In this document: one piece after another, positions 1 to 7,023 of the stretch | Layout: each line of letters begins with the position of its first letter | How positions within the stretch are numbered: the first letter of the stretch is position 1 | NCBI GenBank assembly: GCA_002478145.1 | Contig: DLMI01000067.1 | Coordinates: forward strand, 1-8,615 | Direction of reading: 5' to 3' | From: Acidobacteria bacterium UBA7540 | GTDB lineage: Bacteria > Acidobacteriota > Terriglobia > UBA7540 | Length of the DNA: 8,615 bases | Notes under the pieces: model-generated | Seen by the model: only the letters and a program-made list of their open reading frames with translations | Told to the model about the DNA's origin: nothing | Database searches by the model: none | Translations under genes and position numbers: made by a program

Positions 1-1
1 A

Positions 2-595
2 ACCGCCAGTGTCACCTATGTGGCACAACCCACGGCAAACTTGTCGCCCCCCAGCATGACGTTTGCAAGCCAAGCGCTCGGGACCACGAGTAGCGCCCAA
101 GCTGTGACACTTACGAACAGTGGCGGCACGACGCTGAACTTCACTAGCATCGCGCTGACGGGTACCAATGCCAGCGACTTTGCTCAGACCAACACGTGCG
201 GCAGTTCGCTGGCGGCAGGTGCCAACTGCACGATTGTGGTGATGTTCACGCCTTCCGTTGCCGGGACCGAGGCGGCCTCGCTGAGCATCGCGGACAATGC
301 CAGCGGCAGCCCGCAGACGGTGAGCCTCTCCGGCGCGGGAACGCACGACGTGATTCTATCCTGGACCGCCAGCACGACTGCCGGCGTAGTTGGGTACGAT
401 GTTTACCGTGGCACGACCTCGGGAGGGCCGTACCCGACGGAACTGAATTCCACGCCTATTAACGGAACCACGTACACCGACGCGACTGTGCAAGCAGGGC
501 AGACGTACTACTATGTGGTTACAGCCGTGGCGTCGAATGATGTCACTCAGAGTGCGGACTCGAATGAAGTTTCAGCGACCGTGCCCTCACCTTAG
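2..595 (+). CDS. Secreted protein, C-terminal part (choice-of-anchor D domain + fibronectin type III), 5' truncated by window edge
   Basis: The frame is open from the left edge and stops with TAG at 593-595, so only about 197 C-terminal residues are visible and the true start lies outside the window. The GTG at 20 is simply an internal Val codon. The first ~110 residues form an ASPM/SPD-2/Hydin-like 'choice-of-anchor D' beta-sandwich: LSPPSMTFASQALGTTS opens it, TNSGGTTLNF follows, a conserved Cys pair sits in NTCGSSLAAGANCT, and it closes with VSLSGAGT. The last ~80 residues are a fibronectin type III domain (VILSWTAS, VVGYDVYRGTTSGGPY, GQTYYYVVTAV, SNEVSATVPSP). In Acidobacteriota this pair typically ends large exported or surface proteins. 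Low charge and Ser/Thr/Gly richness agree with an extracellular location. No catalytic domain is visible, so the role of the whole protein is unknown. The domain calls are firm. Confidence 0.88.
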   Translation, partial: TASVTYVAQPTANLSPPSMTFASQALGTTSSAQAVTLTNSGGTTLNFTSIALTGTNASDFAQTNTCGSSLAAGANCTIVVMFTPSVAGTEAASLSIADNASGSPQTVSLSGAGTHDVILSWTASTTAGVVGYDVYRGTTSGGPYPTELNSTPINGTTYTDATVQAGQTYYYVVTAVASNDVTQSADSNEVSATVPSP

Positions 596-606
596 CCGCC
601 GCTTGT

Positions 607-632
607 CGCCTTCCAGCCCGCTGCAGGCGTTT
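607..632 (+). terminator. Possible weak intrinsic terminator after the secreted-protein gene
   Basis: Twelve bases after the TAG stop, CGCCT (607-611) pairs with AGGCG (625-629). A nested CAGC/GCTG match (614-617 with 620-623) lies inside, and TTT follows at 630-632. The stem is short and the T-run minimal, so this is only a candidate. Confidence 0.25.
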
Positions 633-1416
633 CGGAAGACGACCAATCCCTGGTCCCAGGCCCGCCTGAGAGGGGGAATGAACGGGAGGAATCGCTCCTT
701 AATTGGTTGTCTCACCGAAGGGGCCCACCCCAGCTTCAAAGCTCTCTCCTGCCTACTGACTATCCATCCGGATTTTACTTTATTGTCGCGTTCGGGCAAT
801 TGAACTCAGCCCTTGAGCTCAGCCCTTGCGTCCTTACCCTTCCAGGTTCAAGCATACGTCTGGATGAGCCTAGTCATGACCACTTCCGTTTCCCCATGGA
901 TTCCTACTGAATCATGCACTCAGAAACTATGCTGAGTGGGACTTCGCCGGATTGGGAATGATAAACGCCCTTCCCACCAGCAATCATGCAAACTCCCCGG
1001 AAACGGGGTTCGGGTCCTCGAAGCGGACTTCGGGGGCGTCAGGGATTGGATTTCCACGAGTAGGCCGTTATACGGGCGCTAAACCTCCGGGAATCTGACC
1101 GAAGGGCCAAAGAAGACATAAAAACCCCCACAATGACCGATTCTCCGATGATCCAAAATGCCATGGATAGGCGCTGGCTCATTCGGATCGCCGCGCGCGT
1201 ATGGGTTCGATACTCTCTTCCCGCTCGGCCGGCAGCAGGGTGGCTGCGGCGATAAGGGTGCGGAGTACAGCACCTGTGACGAAGTAGGTTCGAGCATCGA
1301 GGGAGGATTCCGAACAACATGCTCTGCATGGCCTGTGCAGCCATAATAGCTCCGGCTATACCGAATGCGGCGCCGGAACCGACTTGGTTGCTGCTGGCGG
1401 GCGGTTGAGTTCGCTC
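633..1416. other. Long intergenic stretch without a convincing gene
   Basis: Nothing here has a start with a ribosome binding site plus a recognisable product. It holds two copies of CTCAGCCCTTG 13 bp apart (805-815 and 818-828), a hairpin CACTCAG/CTGAGTG (917-923 with 932-938), a copy of a dispersed repeat (950-974), and a hairpin CCCCG-GAAA-CGGGG (995-1008). Reverse-strand frames between about 1039 and 1410 contain hydrophobic or gene-like stretches in different frames, such as GSGAAFGIAGAIMAAQAM and MAFWIIGESVIVGVFMSSLA. They are interrupted and lack ribosome binding sites. They may be a decayed gene or chance. Confidence 0.5.
950..974. repeat. Dispersed 25-bp repeat, copy 1
   Basis: This stretch matches 4845-4869 at 23 of 25 positions, with a perfect 15-base core GATAAACGCCCTTCC (960-974). 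Both copies lie in gene-free DNA in the same orientation, about 3.9 kb apart. Similarity fades outside the 25 bp. A 7-bp hairpin lies just before it and a GAAA-loop hairpin just after it. Confidence 0.6.
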
Positions 1417-1445
1417 TTCTTATGACTTGATCCTGCTGGTACAAT
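1417..1445 (+). promoter_or_regulatory. Candidate promoter for the S1-domain gene (extended -10)
   Basis: TGGTACAAT at 1437-1445 is an extended -10 element (TG-N-TACAAT). A weak -35 candidate, TTCTTA (1417-1422), lies 17 bp upstream of the -10 hexamer. It would start transcription roughly 70 bases before the chosen GTG start at 1522. This is pattern-based only. Confidence 0.35.
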
Positions 1446-1521
1446 CGCTGGTTGTCCGTTCGTGCACGCACGAGGGAATGAGTGCCGGCGGGCGAAGCCC
1501 AATCATGACGAGGAGCGTGCT

Positions 1522-2955
1522 GTGAGTGATCAGTCGGAAGACTTTGCCGCGATGTTCGAGGCTTCGGTCCAGGCCAAGCGCCTCGAGCAAGGCGAACTCG
1601 TCGAGGGCAGGATCGTCGCCATCGGCCCGGAGGTGGCGTTAGTCGACGTTGGTCGCAAGGGTGAGGCGGTAATGGATATCGCCGAACTGAAGAACGCCGA
1701 CGGCGAGTTCGAGGTCGCGGTGGGCGACCTGGTTCAGGCATTGGTGGTATCGACGTCAGGCGGACTGTCGCTCTCCCGGAAGCTGGCTGGAGCGGCCGCG
1801 ACCGATCGGCAGTTCGAAGCTGCCTTCCAGAGCGGCCTGCCGGTGGAAGGGAAGGTCGAACGGGAGGTAAAGGGCGGCTACGAGGTGCGCATCGGCCGGC
1901 GTCGCGCGTTCTGTCCGATTTCCCAGATCGACGTCCGCGGCGCAAACACGTCGGCGCACGAAGGACATGTCTACCAATTCCGCATCATTGAGTACAAGGA
2001 AGGCGGCTCGAACATCGTCGTCAGCCGTCGCGCGCTCCTCGAGGACGAGCAGCGGGCGAATGCCGGCAAGGTCCGCGACAAGATCGTCCCCGGTGCAGTC
2101 ATGACCGGCCGTGTCACCTCCGTCCGCGAGTTCGGCGCGTTCGTCGATCTTGGCGCAGGTGTCCAGGGGCTACTCCACGTGTCCGAGATGGCGTGGTCCC
2201 GCGTGTCGGACCCTGCGGAGATCGTCAAAGCGGGCGACGAGATCACGGTCAAGGTCCTGCGCGTGGACGAGGAAAAGCAGAAGATCTCGCTCGGGTTGAA
2301 GCAGCTCTCCGCCGACCCCTGGTCGAGAGTGCCCGAGGTGTACAAAGTAGGCCAAGTGCGGCCAGGCCGCGTCACGCGCGTCGCGCAGTTCGGGGCGTTC
2401 GTGGAGCTCGAGCCGGGCATCGAGGCGCTGGCCCATGCTTCCACGTTCGAGCCCTCCGGACGATCGGAAGGCTGGGCGGGTCAGGTCGCTCCAGGGATGA
2501 TGGCCACATTCGAGATTCTCGCCATCGACCCCGAGCAGAAACGGATCGGCGTGGCGCTGGTTCAGGAAGCCTGGGGGCGGGCCGCGGGGGCAACGGGAGC
2601 CCGGCCCGACATCGTTCCGGGCGCGCGCCTGACGGGAAAGGTCGAGCGATACGAGAAATTCGGTGTGTTCGTCTTCCTGGCCCCCGGGCGTACCGGTGTC
2701 ATCCCCTTGAGCGAAACCGGCATCGCGAAGGAAGGCGATCTCCGGCGAGCCTTTCCGGTCGGGGCGGACGTCGAGGTCATCGTGCTGGAAATCGATCCGT
2801 CAGGCCGGCGCATCCGCCTGAGCGCGAAGGCAGTCATGGAAGCGCGCGAGGCCGACGAAGTGCGCGAGTGGACGGAGCGCAATGCTCCTCCCGCCGAGGG
2901 CCTCGGCACACTCGCCGACAAGCTGCGCTCGGCGTTGAAGTCGCAAGAGAAGTGA
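1522..2955 (+). CDS. S1-domain RNA-binding protein with five S1 repeats (30S ribosomal protein S1-like)
   Basis: This is a cytoplasmic RNA-binding protein of 477 residues. Five OB-fold S1 domains run at about residues 24-88, 105-172, 190-260, 275-346 and 365-435. The third is most canonical (TGRVTSVREFGAFVDL, then GLLHVSEM, then VLRVDEEKQKISLGLK). The fourth and fifth keep the FGAFVEL and FGVFVFL cores, and the first two are more divergent. GTG at 1522 was chosen because GAGGAG (1510-1515) lies 6 bases upstream and the protein then begins VSDQSEDFAAMFEASV. The in-frame ATG at 1462 would add 20 residues that are not S1-like. Canonical rpsA products usually have six domains and about 550-600 residues, so this is either a shorter S1 or a paralogue acting in translation or RNA binding. 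GC (about 66% in sampled lines) is well above the downstream gene, hinting at transfer or stronger codon selection. The next gene follows 105 bp later on the same strand. No cmk neighbour, often found beside rpsA, is visible. Confidence 0.9.
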   Translation: MSDQSEDFAAMFEASVQAKRLEQGELVEGRIVAIGPEVALVDVGRKGEAVMDIAELKNADGEFEVAVGDLVQALVVSTSGGLSLSRKLAGAAATDRQFEAAFQSGLPVEGKVEREVKGGYEVRIGRRRAFCPISQIDVRGANTSAHEGHVYQFRIIEYKEGGSNIVVSRRALLEDEQRANAGKVRDKIVPGAVMTGRVTSVREFGAFVDLGAGVQGLLHVSEMAWSRVSDPAEIVKAGDEITVKVLRVDEEKQKISLGLKQLSADPWSRVPEVYKVGQVRPGRVTRVAQFGAFVELEPGIEALAHASTFEPSGRSEGWAGQVAPGMMATFEILAIDPEQKRIGVALVQEAWGRAAGATGARPDIVPGARLTGKVERYEKFGVFVFLAPGRTGVIPLSETGIAKEGDLRRAFPVGADVEVIVLEIDPSGRRIRLSAKAVMEAREADEVREWTERNAPPAEGLGTLADKLRSALKSQEK

Positions 2956-3060
2956 CACTCTCACCGTCCCGGCGGGAGTGGGTACTGCGTCGTGTTGGGG
3001 AAAGACGGACTCGCTTGGCGATATGACGTAATCTCGATAGGGCCGCCACGGGAGGTAGCG

Positions 3061-4716
3061 ATGCACACCACCGCCTTCAAAGGGCTTCTTGTAGCAACTG
3101 CCTTTAGTCTCCTGGCCGCGCGAGTTCTGGGCCAACAATCTCCTCCGGACTTAATCCTCATAAACGGGAAAATCTTCACGAGCAATTCCGGCCAGCCGTA
3201 TGCCGAGGCGCTGGCGATCCGCGGCGAGCGCATCGTTGCCGTGGGAGCTTCCAAAGATATTGTCGCGCTGGCAGGCACCGCGACCCGGCGCATTGACTTA
3301 GCTGGCCACACTGTAATTCCCGGAATCAACGATGCTCACGATCACCTGGGAAGCGCGCCTGACCGGTACGAACTGCCGCTCAACGGTAACAACCCTACCT
3401 GGCAGGAAATCAAGGATACTCTCTCGTCGGCGGTTCCCAAAGCTCCGAAAGGGACTTGGATTACGGGCACATTCGGAGCGACGGTACTCGACGATCCGCG
3501 AGCAACCAGGTCCGCGCTCGATGAGCTCGCACCCGATCATCCCGTCGAGCTGGCGTGTTGGACGGGACATGCGGCGCTCTTGAACACAGCTGGGTTGAAG
3601 AAACTGGGAATCCGTGAAGACGAGCCGAATCCAGAAGCCGGCGTGTACGTCCGCAATCGGGCCGACGGCAAGCTGACGGGCATGGCGTTGGAGTTCGCCA
3701 GATTTCGGATTGGCCGCCGCTTCAGTGAACTGGTCAGCGACGAGGAAGCAGCGAACGACTTGCACGATTTCTTTGGGAAAGCCGCGCAAATGGGCATCAC
3801 CACCGTTCAAGACATGGCGATGCCTATCACCGCGCAGCGGGCCGTCGCACTGTTCGAGAGAGTTCCTCCTACGATTCGAGTGCGAGTCATTTGGTTCGGG
3901 TTTACGGACGAGCACGGGCCAATTACGCAGGAAGGACGCGGCTTGCCGCGGCATCCTGTGCCTTTGGTGACCGTGAGCGGCACCAAGTGGATTCTCGACG
4001 GGACACCGATCGAGCACTCCGCCGCCATGAGACAGCCGTATACAGATCGTGCCAGTACTTCGGGCGAGCTGAATTTCTCGCAGCAAGAAATGGAAGACAT
4101 GTTGCGCGAATCGTTGCAGGACGGCGAGCAATTGATAGTTCACGTCGCGGGCGACCGGGCGGCCGAGACCTTCTTGAACGCGATGGAGGCCACCGGCGGC
4201 GAAAAAGAGTGGTCGCAGCGGCGAGTCCGTCTAGAGCACGGCGACGGACTCTTGCCCGACCTGGTTCCCAAGGCGAAGCGGCTCGGCGTCATCGTGGTGC
4301 AGAATCCGACGCATTTCACTTTACCAGAGCTGTTCGTTAAGCGCTTTGGAGAACAGCGGGCACAAGCCTTGCAACCACTGCGTTCCCTCTTGGACGCCGG
4401 CATCCCGGTGGCCATCGGTTCGGACGGGCCCAACAATCCGTTCCTCAACATCCTGCTGGCCTCGACGTACAGTCGGCATCCCGCGGAGGCGCTGACCCGG
4501 GAGCAAGCTGTCACCGCCTACACGCTCACGTCCGCTTATGCCGAGTTCGCAGAAAAAGACAAGGGCAGCCTGGAACCCGGTAAGTTGGCCGATCTCGCGG
4601 TGCTCTCGCAGGATATTTTCAAGGTTCCTGCGGGAGATTTGCCCAGGACGGAATCAGTTATGACTATGGTGTGCGGAAGCATTGTGTACGACGCAAAGGT
4701 TGTCACTCTCCGTTAG
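3061..4716 (+). CDS. Exported YtcJ-like amidohydrolase (Amidohydro_3 family)
   Basis: This is a 551-residue metal-dependent hydrolase. ATG at 3061 was chosen over an in-frame start at 2992 because GGGAGGT (3050-3056) precedes it and a signal peptide follows directly: MHTTAFK, hydrophobic GLLVATAFSLLAA, then a likely cleavage after RVLG (residue 24). Mature sequence opens with the beta-sandwich strand LILINGKIFT and the family signature VIPGINDAHDHL. Likely metal ligands are H93 and H95 (HDH), the candidate carboxylated lysine K309 (GTKWILDGTP), H361 (LIVHVAGD), H393 (RLEHGD) and D455 (AIGSDGPNNP). H170 in CWTGHAALLNT matches the substrate-side histidine of this subgroup. The C-terminus ends with the usual GSLEPGKLADLAVLSQDI return to the beta-sandwich. 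The family includes N-substituted formamide deformylase-like and exoenzyme-regulatory-like proteins that cleave C-N bonds. The substrate cannot be told from sequence. Export suggests it acts on an external amide or cyclic compound. No clear promoter or operon partner is visible. Confidence 0.93.
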   Translation: MHTTAFKGLLVATAFSLLAARVLGQQSPPDLILINGKIFTSNSGQPYAEALAIRGERIVAVGASKDIVALAGTATRRIDLAGHTVIPGINDAHDHLGSAPDRYELPLNGNNPTWQEIKDTLSSAVPKAPKGTWITGTFGATVLDDPRATRSALDELAPDHPVELACWTGHAALLNTAGLKKLGIREDEPNPEAGVYVRNRADGKLTGMALEFARFRIGRRFSELVSDEEAANDLHDFFGKAAQMGITTVQDMAMPITAQRAVALFERVPPTIRVRVIWFGFTDEHGPITQEGRGLPRHPVPLVTVSGTKWILDGTPIEHSAAMRQPYTDRASTSGELNFSQQEMEDMLRESLQDGEQLIVHVAGDRAAETFLNAMEATGGEKEWSQRRVRLEHGDGLLPDLVPKAKRLGVIVVQNPTHFTLPELFVKRFGEQRAQALQPLRSLLDAGIPVAIGSDGPNNPFLNILLASTYSRHPAEALTREQAVTAYTLTSAYAEFAEKDKGSLEPGKLADLAVLSQDIFKVPAGDLPRTESVMTMVCGSIVYDAKVVTLR

Positions 4717-5013
4717 GCTGCTTGGCGTCGCCTTCTCCGCAACTGCCTGATTAACGGGGTTCTGGGAAATCGGCGGGGCGTAGGAAGCGGAATGCCTCAA
4801 ACGCGCAAGGGCCTCTCCAGAAGGCCGTGAAACCTGAACCTATTGATTCGGAACGATAAACGCCCTTCCATTCCGGAATCCAGCCGACCGGAACCGGTGA
4901 CCAGTTGACGGGCATGCAACGAGCACGCCTGCACATACCGGGCGGACTGATCCCAGTCTTTTTGGCGCATTCTGGCGCTGGTCCAAAAGGTCAAAATCCG
5001 CCGCCTGGGGCTG
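4717..5013. other. Intergenic stretch, no gene seen
   Basis: About 300 bases between the amidohydrolase stop and the transketolase relic. It contains a small hairpin GGCCT/AGGCC (4810-4814 with 4822-4826) and the second copy of the dispersed repeat (4845-4869). From 4951 the plus frame is open into the relic, but the residues (FWRILALVQKVKIRRLGLS) do not resemble the N-terminus of a transketolase subunit. The left break of the relic is therefore probably near 5014. Confidence 0.5.
4845..4869. repeat. Dispersed 25-bp repeat, copy 2
   Basis: Matches 950-974 at 23 of 25 bases in the same orientation, with the shared core GATAAACGCCCTTCC at 4855-4869. It lies about 150 bp upstream of the transketolase relic, in gene-free DNA. 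Confidence 0.6.
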
Positions 5014-5016
5014 TCG

Positions 5017-5873
5017 GTGCATGTTGCTGATTTAGCGGGGATACTAGATCCCAAGAAAATGGCGGAAGCGGAATCTCGGGTGGTCGCCAGACTACAGTTC
5101 CTGCAGATGGGAATTGCCGAGCAGAACATGGTGGCTACCGCGGCGGATCTGGCGTTTGAGGGGAAGATTCCTTTTGTGAATTCCTTTGCCGTGTTCGTAA
5201 CTGGGCGCGCTTACGATCAGATTCGACAAGTCGTGGCGCTCGCCCGCCTGCCGGTGAAGATCGTGGGGTCAAGCGCGGGACTGTCAGATTTCGGCGACGG
5301 GCCGACCCACCAGACCGTTGAGGACATCTCCCTGATGCGTTCGCTCCCTAATATGACCGTCCTTTGTCCTTGCGACGCCGCGGAAGTTGAACAGATGCTT
5401 CCCCTGATCGTCGCCCGTGCGGGACCGGTGTGCGTCGCGTGCGAGAGGGCGGCGATGCAGTGATCTTTGCGACGGGCAACTTGGTGTTCATGGCCATGGA
5501 AGCCGTCTCAATCCTGGAGGTCACGCACATTTCTACCCGAGTCGTCAACGTCAGCACCCTGAAGCCCTTGGCTGAGAAGGCCATCCGGGACGAGGCGCAG
5601 GGCATGAAAGCAGTGGTGACAGCTGAGGAGCACAGCGTGATTGGCGGGCTGGGGTCGGCCGTGGCCTCGGCGTTGCGCCGTTCCCGGGTTCCGATAGAAA
5701 GCGTGGGTATCCAAGACTGCTTCGGCGCCTCGGGCGAAGACTTGGAAACCTTGATGCAGTACTATGGACTCAGCGTGAAGGTAATCATCCAGGCTGTACG
5801 CGACCTGCTCGCTCCCCGCTCGGCCATTTCAGCTCGCGACGACGAAATCGCATCTGTCCACAAAAGCTCGTAA
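5017..5873 (+). pseudogene. Transketolase C-terminal subunit relic: N-terminally truncated, internally deleted, frameshifted
   Basis: Two consecutive plus-strand frames together make most of a split-type transketolase C-terminal subunit (pyrimidine-binding plus C-terminal domains). The first frame (5017-5463) carries MGIAEQNMVATAADLA, with the Glu that normally activates thiamine diphosphate, then FVNSFAVFVTGRAYDQIRQV, KIVGSSAGLSDFGDGPTHQ, and EDISLMRSLPNMTVLCPCDA. It runs off family sequence after AGPVCVA and stops at TGA 5461-5463. The second frame (visible from about 5445 to 5873) resumes at REGGDAVIFATGNLVFMAMEA, then VVNVSTLKPL, VTAEEHSVIGGLGSAVA and FGASGEDLETLMQYYGL. Compared with the family, about 20-25 residues are missing at the junction (about 5430-5445), the frame changes, and the usual start of the domain is absent. 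No N-terminal subunit gene lies upstream. A functional product is unlikely. Since two separate lesions are needed, a single sequencing error is a poor explanation. Confidence 0.85.
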
Positions 5874-5934
5874 TTGTCTATGCTGCCACACCCAAATCGT
5901 TCAGCAGATATCGCAGGTTGAGACGAAGAGCCAG

Positions 5935-6675
5935 TCATCGATTCGACGCACGCTTCTGCCCACTTTCCGGATGAGGTTGTGGCGCCGTGCCCTGGACCGG
6001 TTCTGCCCCTACGTCGACGATAGTTGTTTGCAAGAAATTCTGGATAACTTCTCTAAATGTCCTCTCGGCTTTGTCGGGGTTTCCCTCTTTGAGCGCCGCA
6101 AGTAGTCTGCAATGGTCCGTGTACTCCTTCCTGAACGTTTCTTCGACGATTGATAGATCACCCAAACAGGAATGGGTGAGCCGGATCAAGTAAAACGCAA
6201 ACAAGGGAGACAACACGACATTCAGAATTCTCTTCAGGGAACTCACTTGAGGTACTTCCCAGATCAGTTGATGGAATGCTAGGTCATACTTTAGAAGCGT
6301 GGTGAAATCCCGCCGCTGCCTGGCCTTCTTCATTTCATCAAGGAACAATTCGAGCTGTCGAATGTCCTTGGCGGCCAATTTTCCGCATGCCATCGAAGCT
6401 GCCAACGGTTCCAAATTAGCCCGCACGGAGTACAGGACTTTGACGTCCTCCAGGGTGAGCCTCGTCACGAAGGTAGAGCGCTCTTTCGTAACCAGTCCCC
6501 TATGTTCAAGCGCTTGGAGGGCCTCGCGAAAGGTACTCTGGCCGACCCCGAGTTGCTTGGCCATTTTCGTCTCAATAATACGCTCTCCAGGTTCCAGTTC
6601 ACTTTGAAGGATCGCGTCAAATAACCTGTCTGTAATCTGCGCCGCAAGGTTACTGCGTTTGGTCAGTTTAATCAT
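5935..6675 (-). CDS. GntR-family transcriptional regulator, FadR subfamily (FCD domain)
   Basis: This is a 246-residue DNA-binding regulator. The winged helix-turn-helix covers about residues 5-73: AAQITDRLFDAILQSELEPG, then the signature MAKQLGVGQSTFREALQALEHRGLV. Residues ~76-215 are an all-helical FCD effector domain with R85 (SVRANLEP), D131 and H135 (DLAFH) and H188 (DHCRLLAALKEGN). Where most relatives have a fourth ligand (MR-x-H), this protein reads FREVIQ, so one metal ligand seems absent. The tail after about 217 is polar and probably disordered. ATG at 6675 was chosen over a TTG at 6756 because it starts the domain directly and lies downstream of a candidate promoter. There is no Shine-Dalgarno, which fits a very short leader. 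Relatives control sugar-acid or organic-acid catabolism, usually from beside the target operon. Here the only neighbour is the convergent transketolase relic, so the target is unknown. Confidence 0.9.
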   Translation of the reverse strand: MIKLTKRSNLAAQITDRLFDAILQSELEPGERIIETKMAKQLGVGQSTFREALQALEHRGLVTKERSTFVTRLTLEDVKVLYSVRANLEPLAASMACGKLAAKDIRQLELFLDEMKKARQRRDFTTLLKYDLAFHQLIWEVPQVSSLKRILNVVLSPLFAFYLIRLTHSCLGDLSIVEETFRKEYTDHCRLLAALKEGNPDKAERTFREVIQNFLQTTIVDVGAEPVQGTAPQPHPESGQKRASNR

Positions 6676-6678
6676 GGC

Positions 6679-6720
6679 ATTCGAGTATTCGATATTCGTT
6701 AAAACAGGATTGAAAGTCAA
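6679..6720 (-). promoter_or_regulatory. Candidate promoter and operator of the GntR gene
   Basis: Read on the minus strand, TTGACT (6720-6715) and GAATAT (6697-6692) are spaced by 17 bases. Transcription would begin near 6685, only about 10 bases before the ATG. ATTCG occurs three times on the plus strand (6679-6683, 6687-6691, 6694-6698), and the last two touch the -10 hexamer, as an autorepressor site would. The repeats do not match the usual FadR-type palindrome closely. Confidence 0.4.
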
Positions 6721-6850
6721 GGACCTTTTACGCTGACAAGCGTACCGAATTCTCAAATTAATTTCATGAGGGCTACAGGAATTGCAGGCTGCAGGAATGG
6801 GGTTCAGGGGAGCGCAAACTGAGTGTACCCGTGTTTATGCCCCTCTCAAC

Positions 6851-6979
6851 GGTGTGTCATTCCGCGCGCAGCGAGGAATCTTGCTCTGGTTCTTTCCTCC
6901 GCGTGGCCCCTGGTCCGGCTCGAACTGACGATCCGCCTGGGCGCAGAGCGAGACTCCTCGCTGCGCTCGGAATGACACC
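6851..6979. repeat. 129-bp inverted-repeat element (dispersed palindromic repeat, MITE/REP-like)
   Basis: The left arm (6851-6881) and the reverse complement of the right arm (6950-6979) align over about 29 bases with two mismatches and a 2-base gap. The core reads CATTCCGAGCGCAGCGAGGA in one arm. About 70 bases separate the arms and encode nothing recognisable. Arms of this kind, whose chance translation reads CHSERSEES, are dispersed in many copies in Acidobacteriota and other genomes. Small open frames across it are spurious. Confidence 0.75.
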
Positions 6980-7023
6980 GGAACGGGAGTTTCTGGCACA
7001 CAATGGACCCGCCGCGGGCGGGC

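Noticed and set aside
1286..1300. tRNA-like T-loop GGTTCGAGC
   Set aside because: The flanking bases cannot form the 5-bp T stem, and no acceptor or anticodon arm is present.
1462..1521. Upstream in-frame ATG for the S1 protein
   Set aside because: It adds 20 residues unlike any S1 protein. The GTG at 1522 has a well-placed GAGGAG.
1079..1945. Long reverse-strand open frame overlapping the S1 gene start
   Set aside because: Its composition is Arg/Pro-rich with no domain. It is the antisense shadow of a GC-rich gene whose five S1 domains are unmistakable on the plus strand.
2193..3026. 277-codon plus-strand open frame inside the S1 gene
   Set aside because: The translation is Arg/Gly-rich and low in complexity. 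It is the +1 shadow of the S1 gene in high-GC DNA.
4797..5129. Reverse-strand open frames of 60-110 codons, one ending just after the dispersed repeat
   Set aside because: There is no recognisable domain or ribosome binding site, and they partly overlap the transketolase relic. Repeat-derived translation is likelier.
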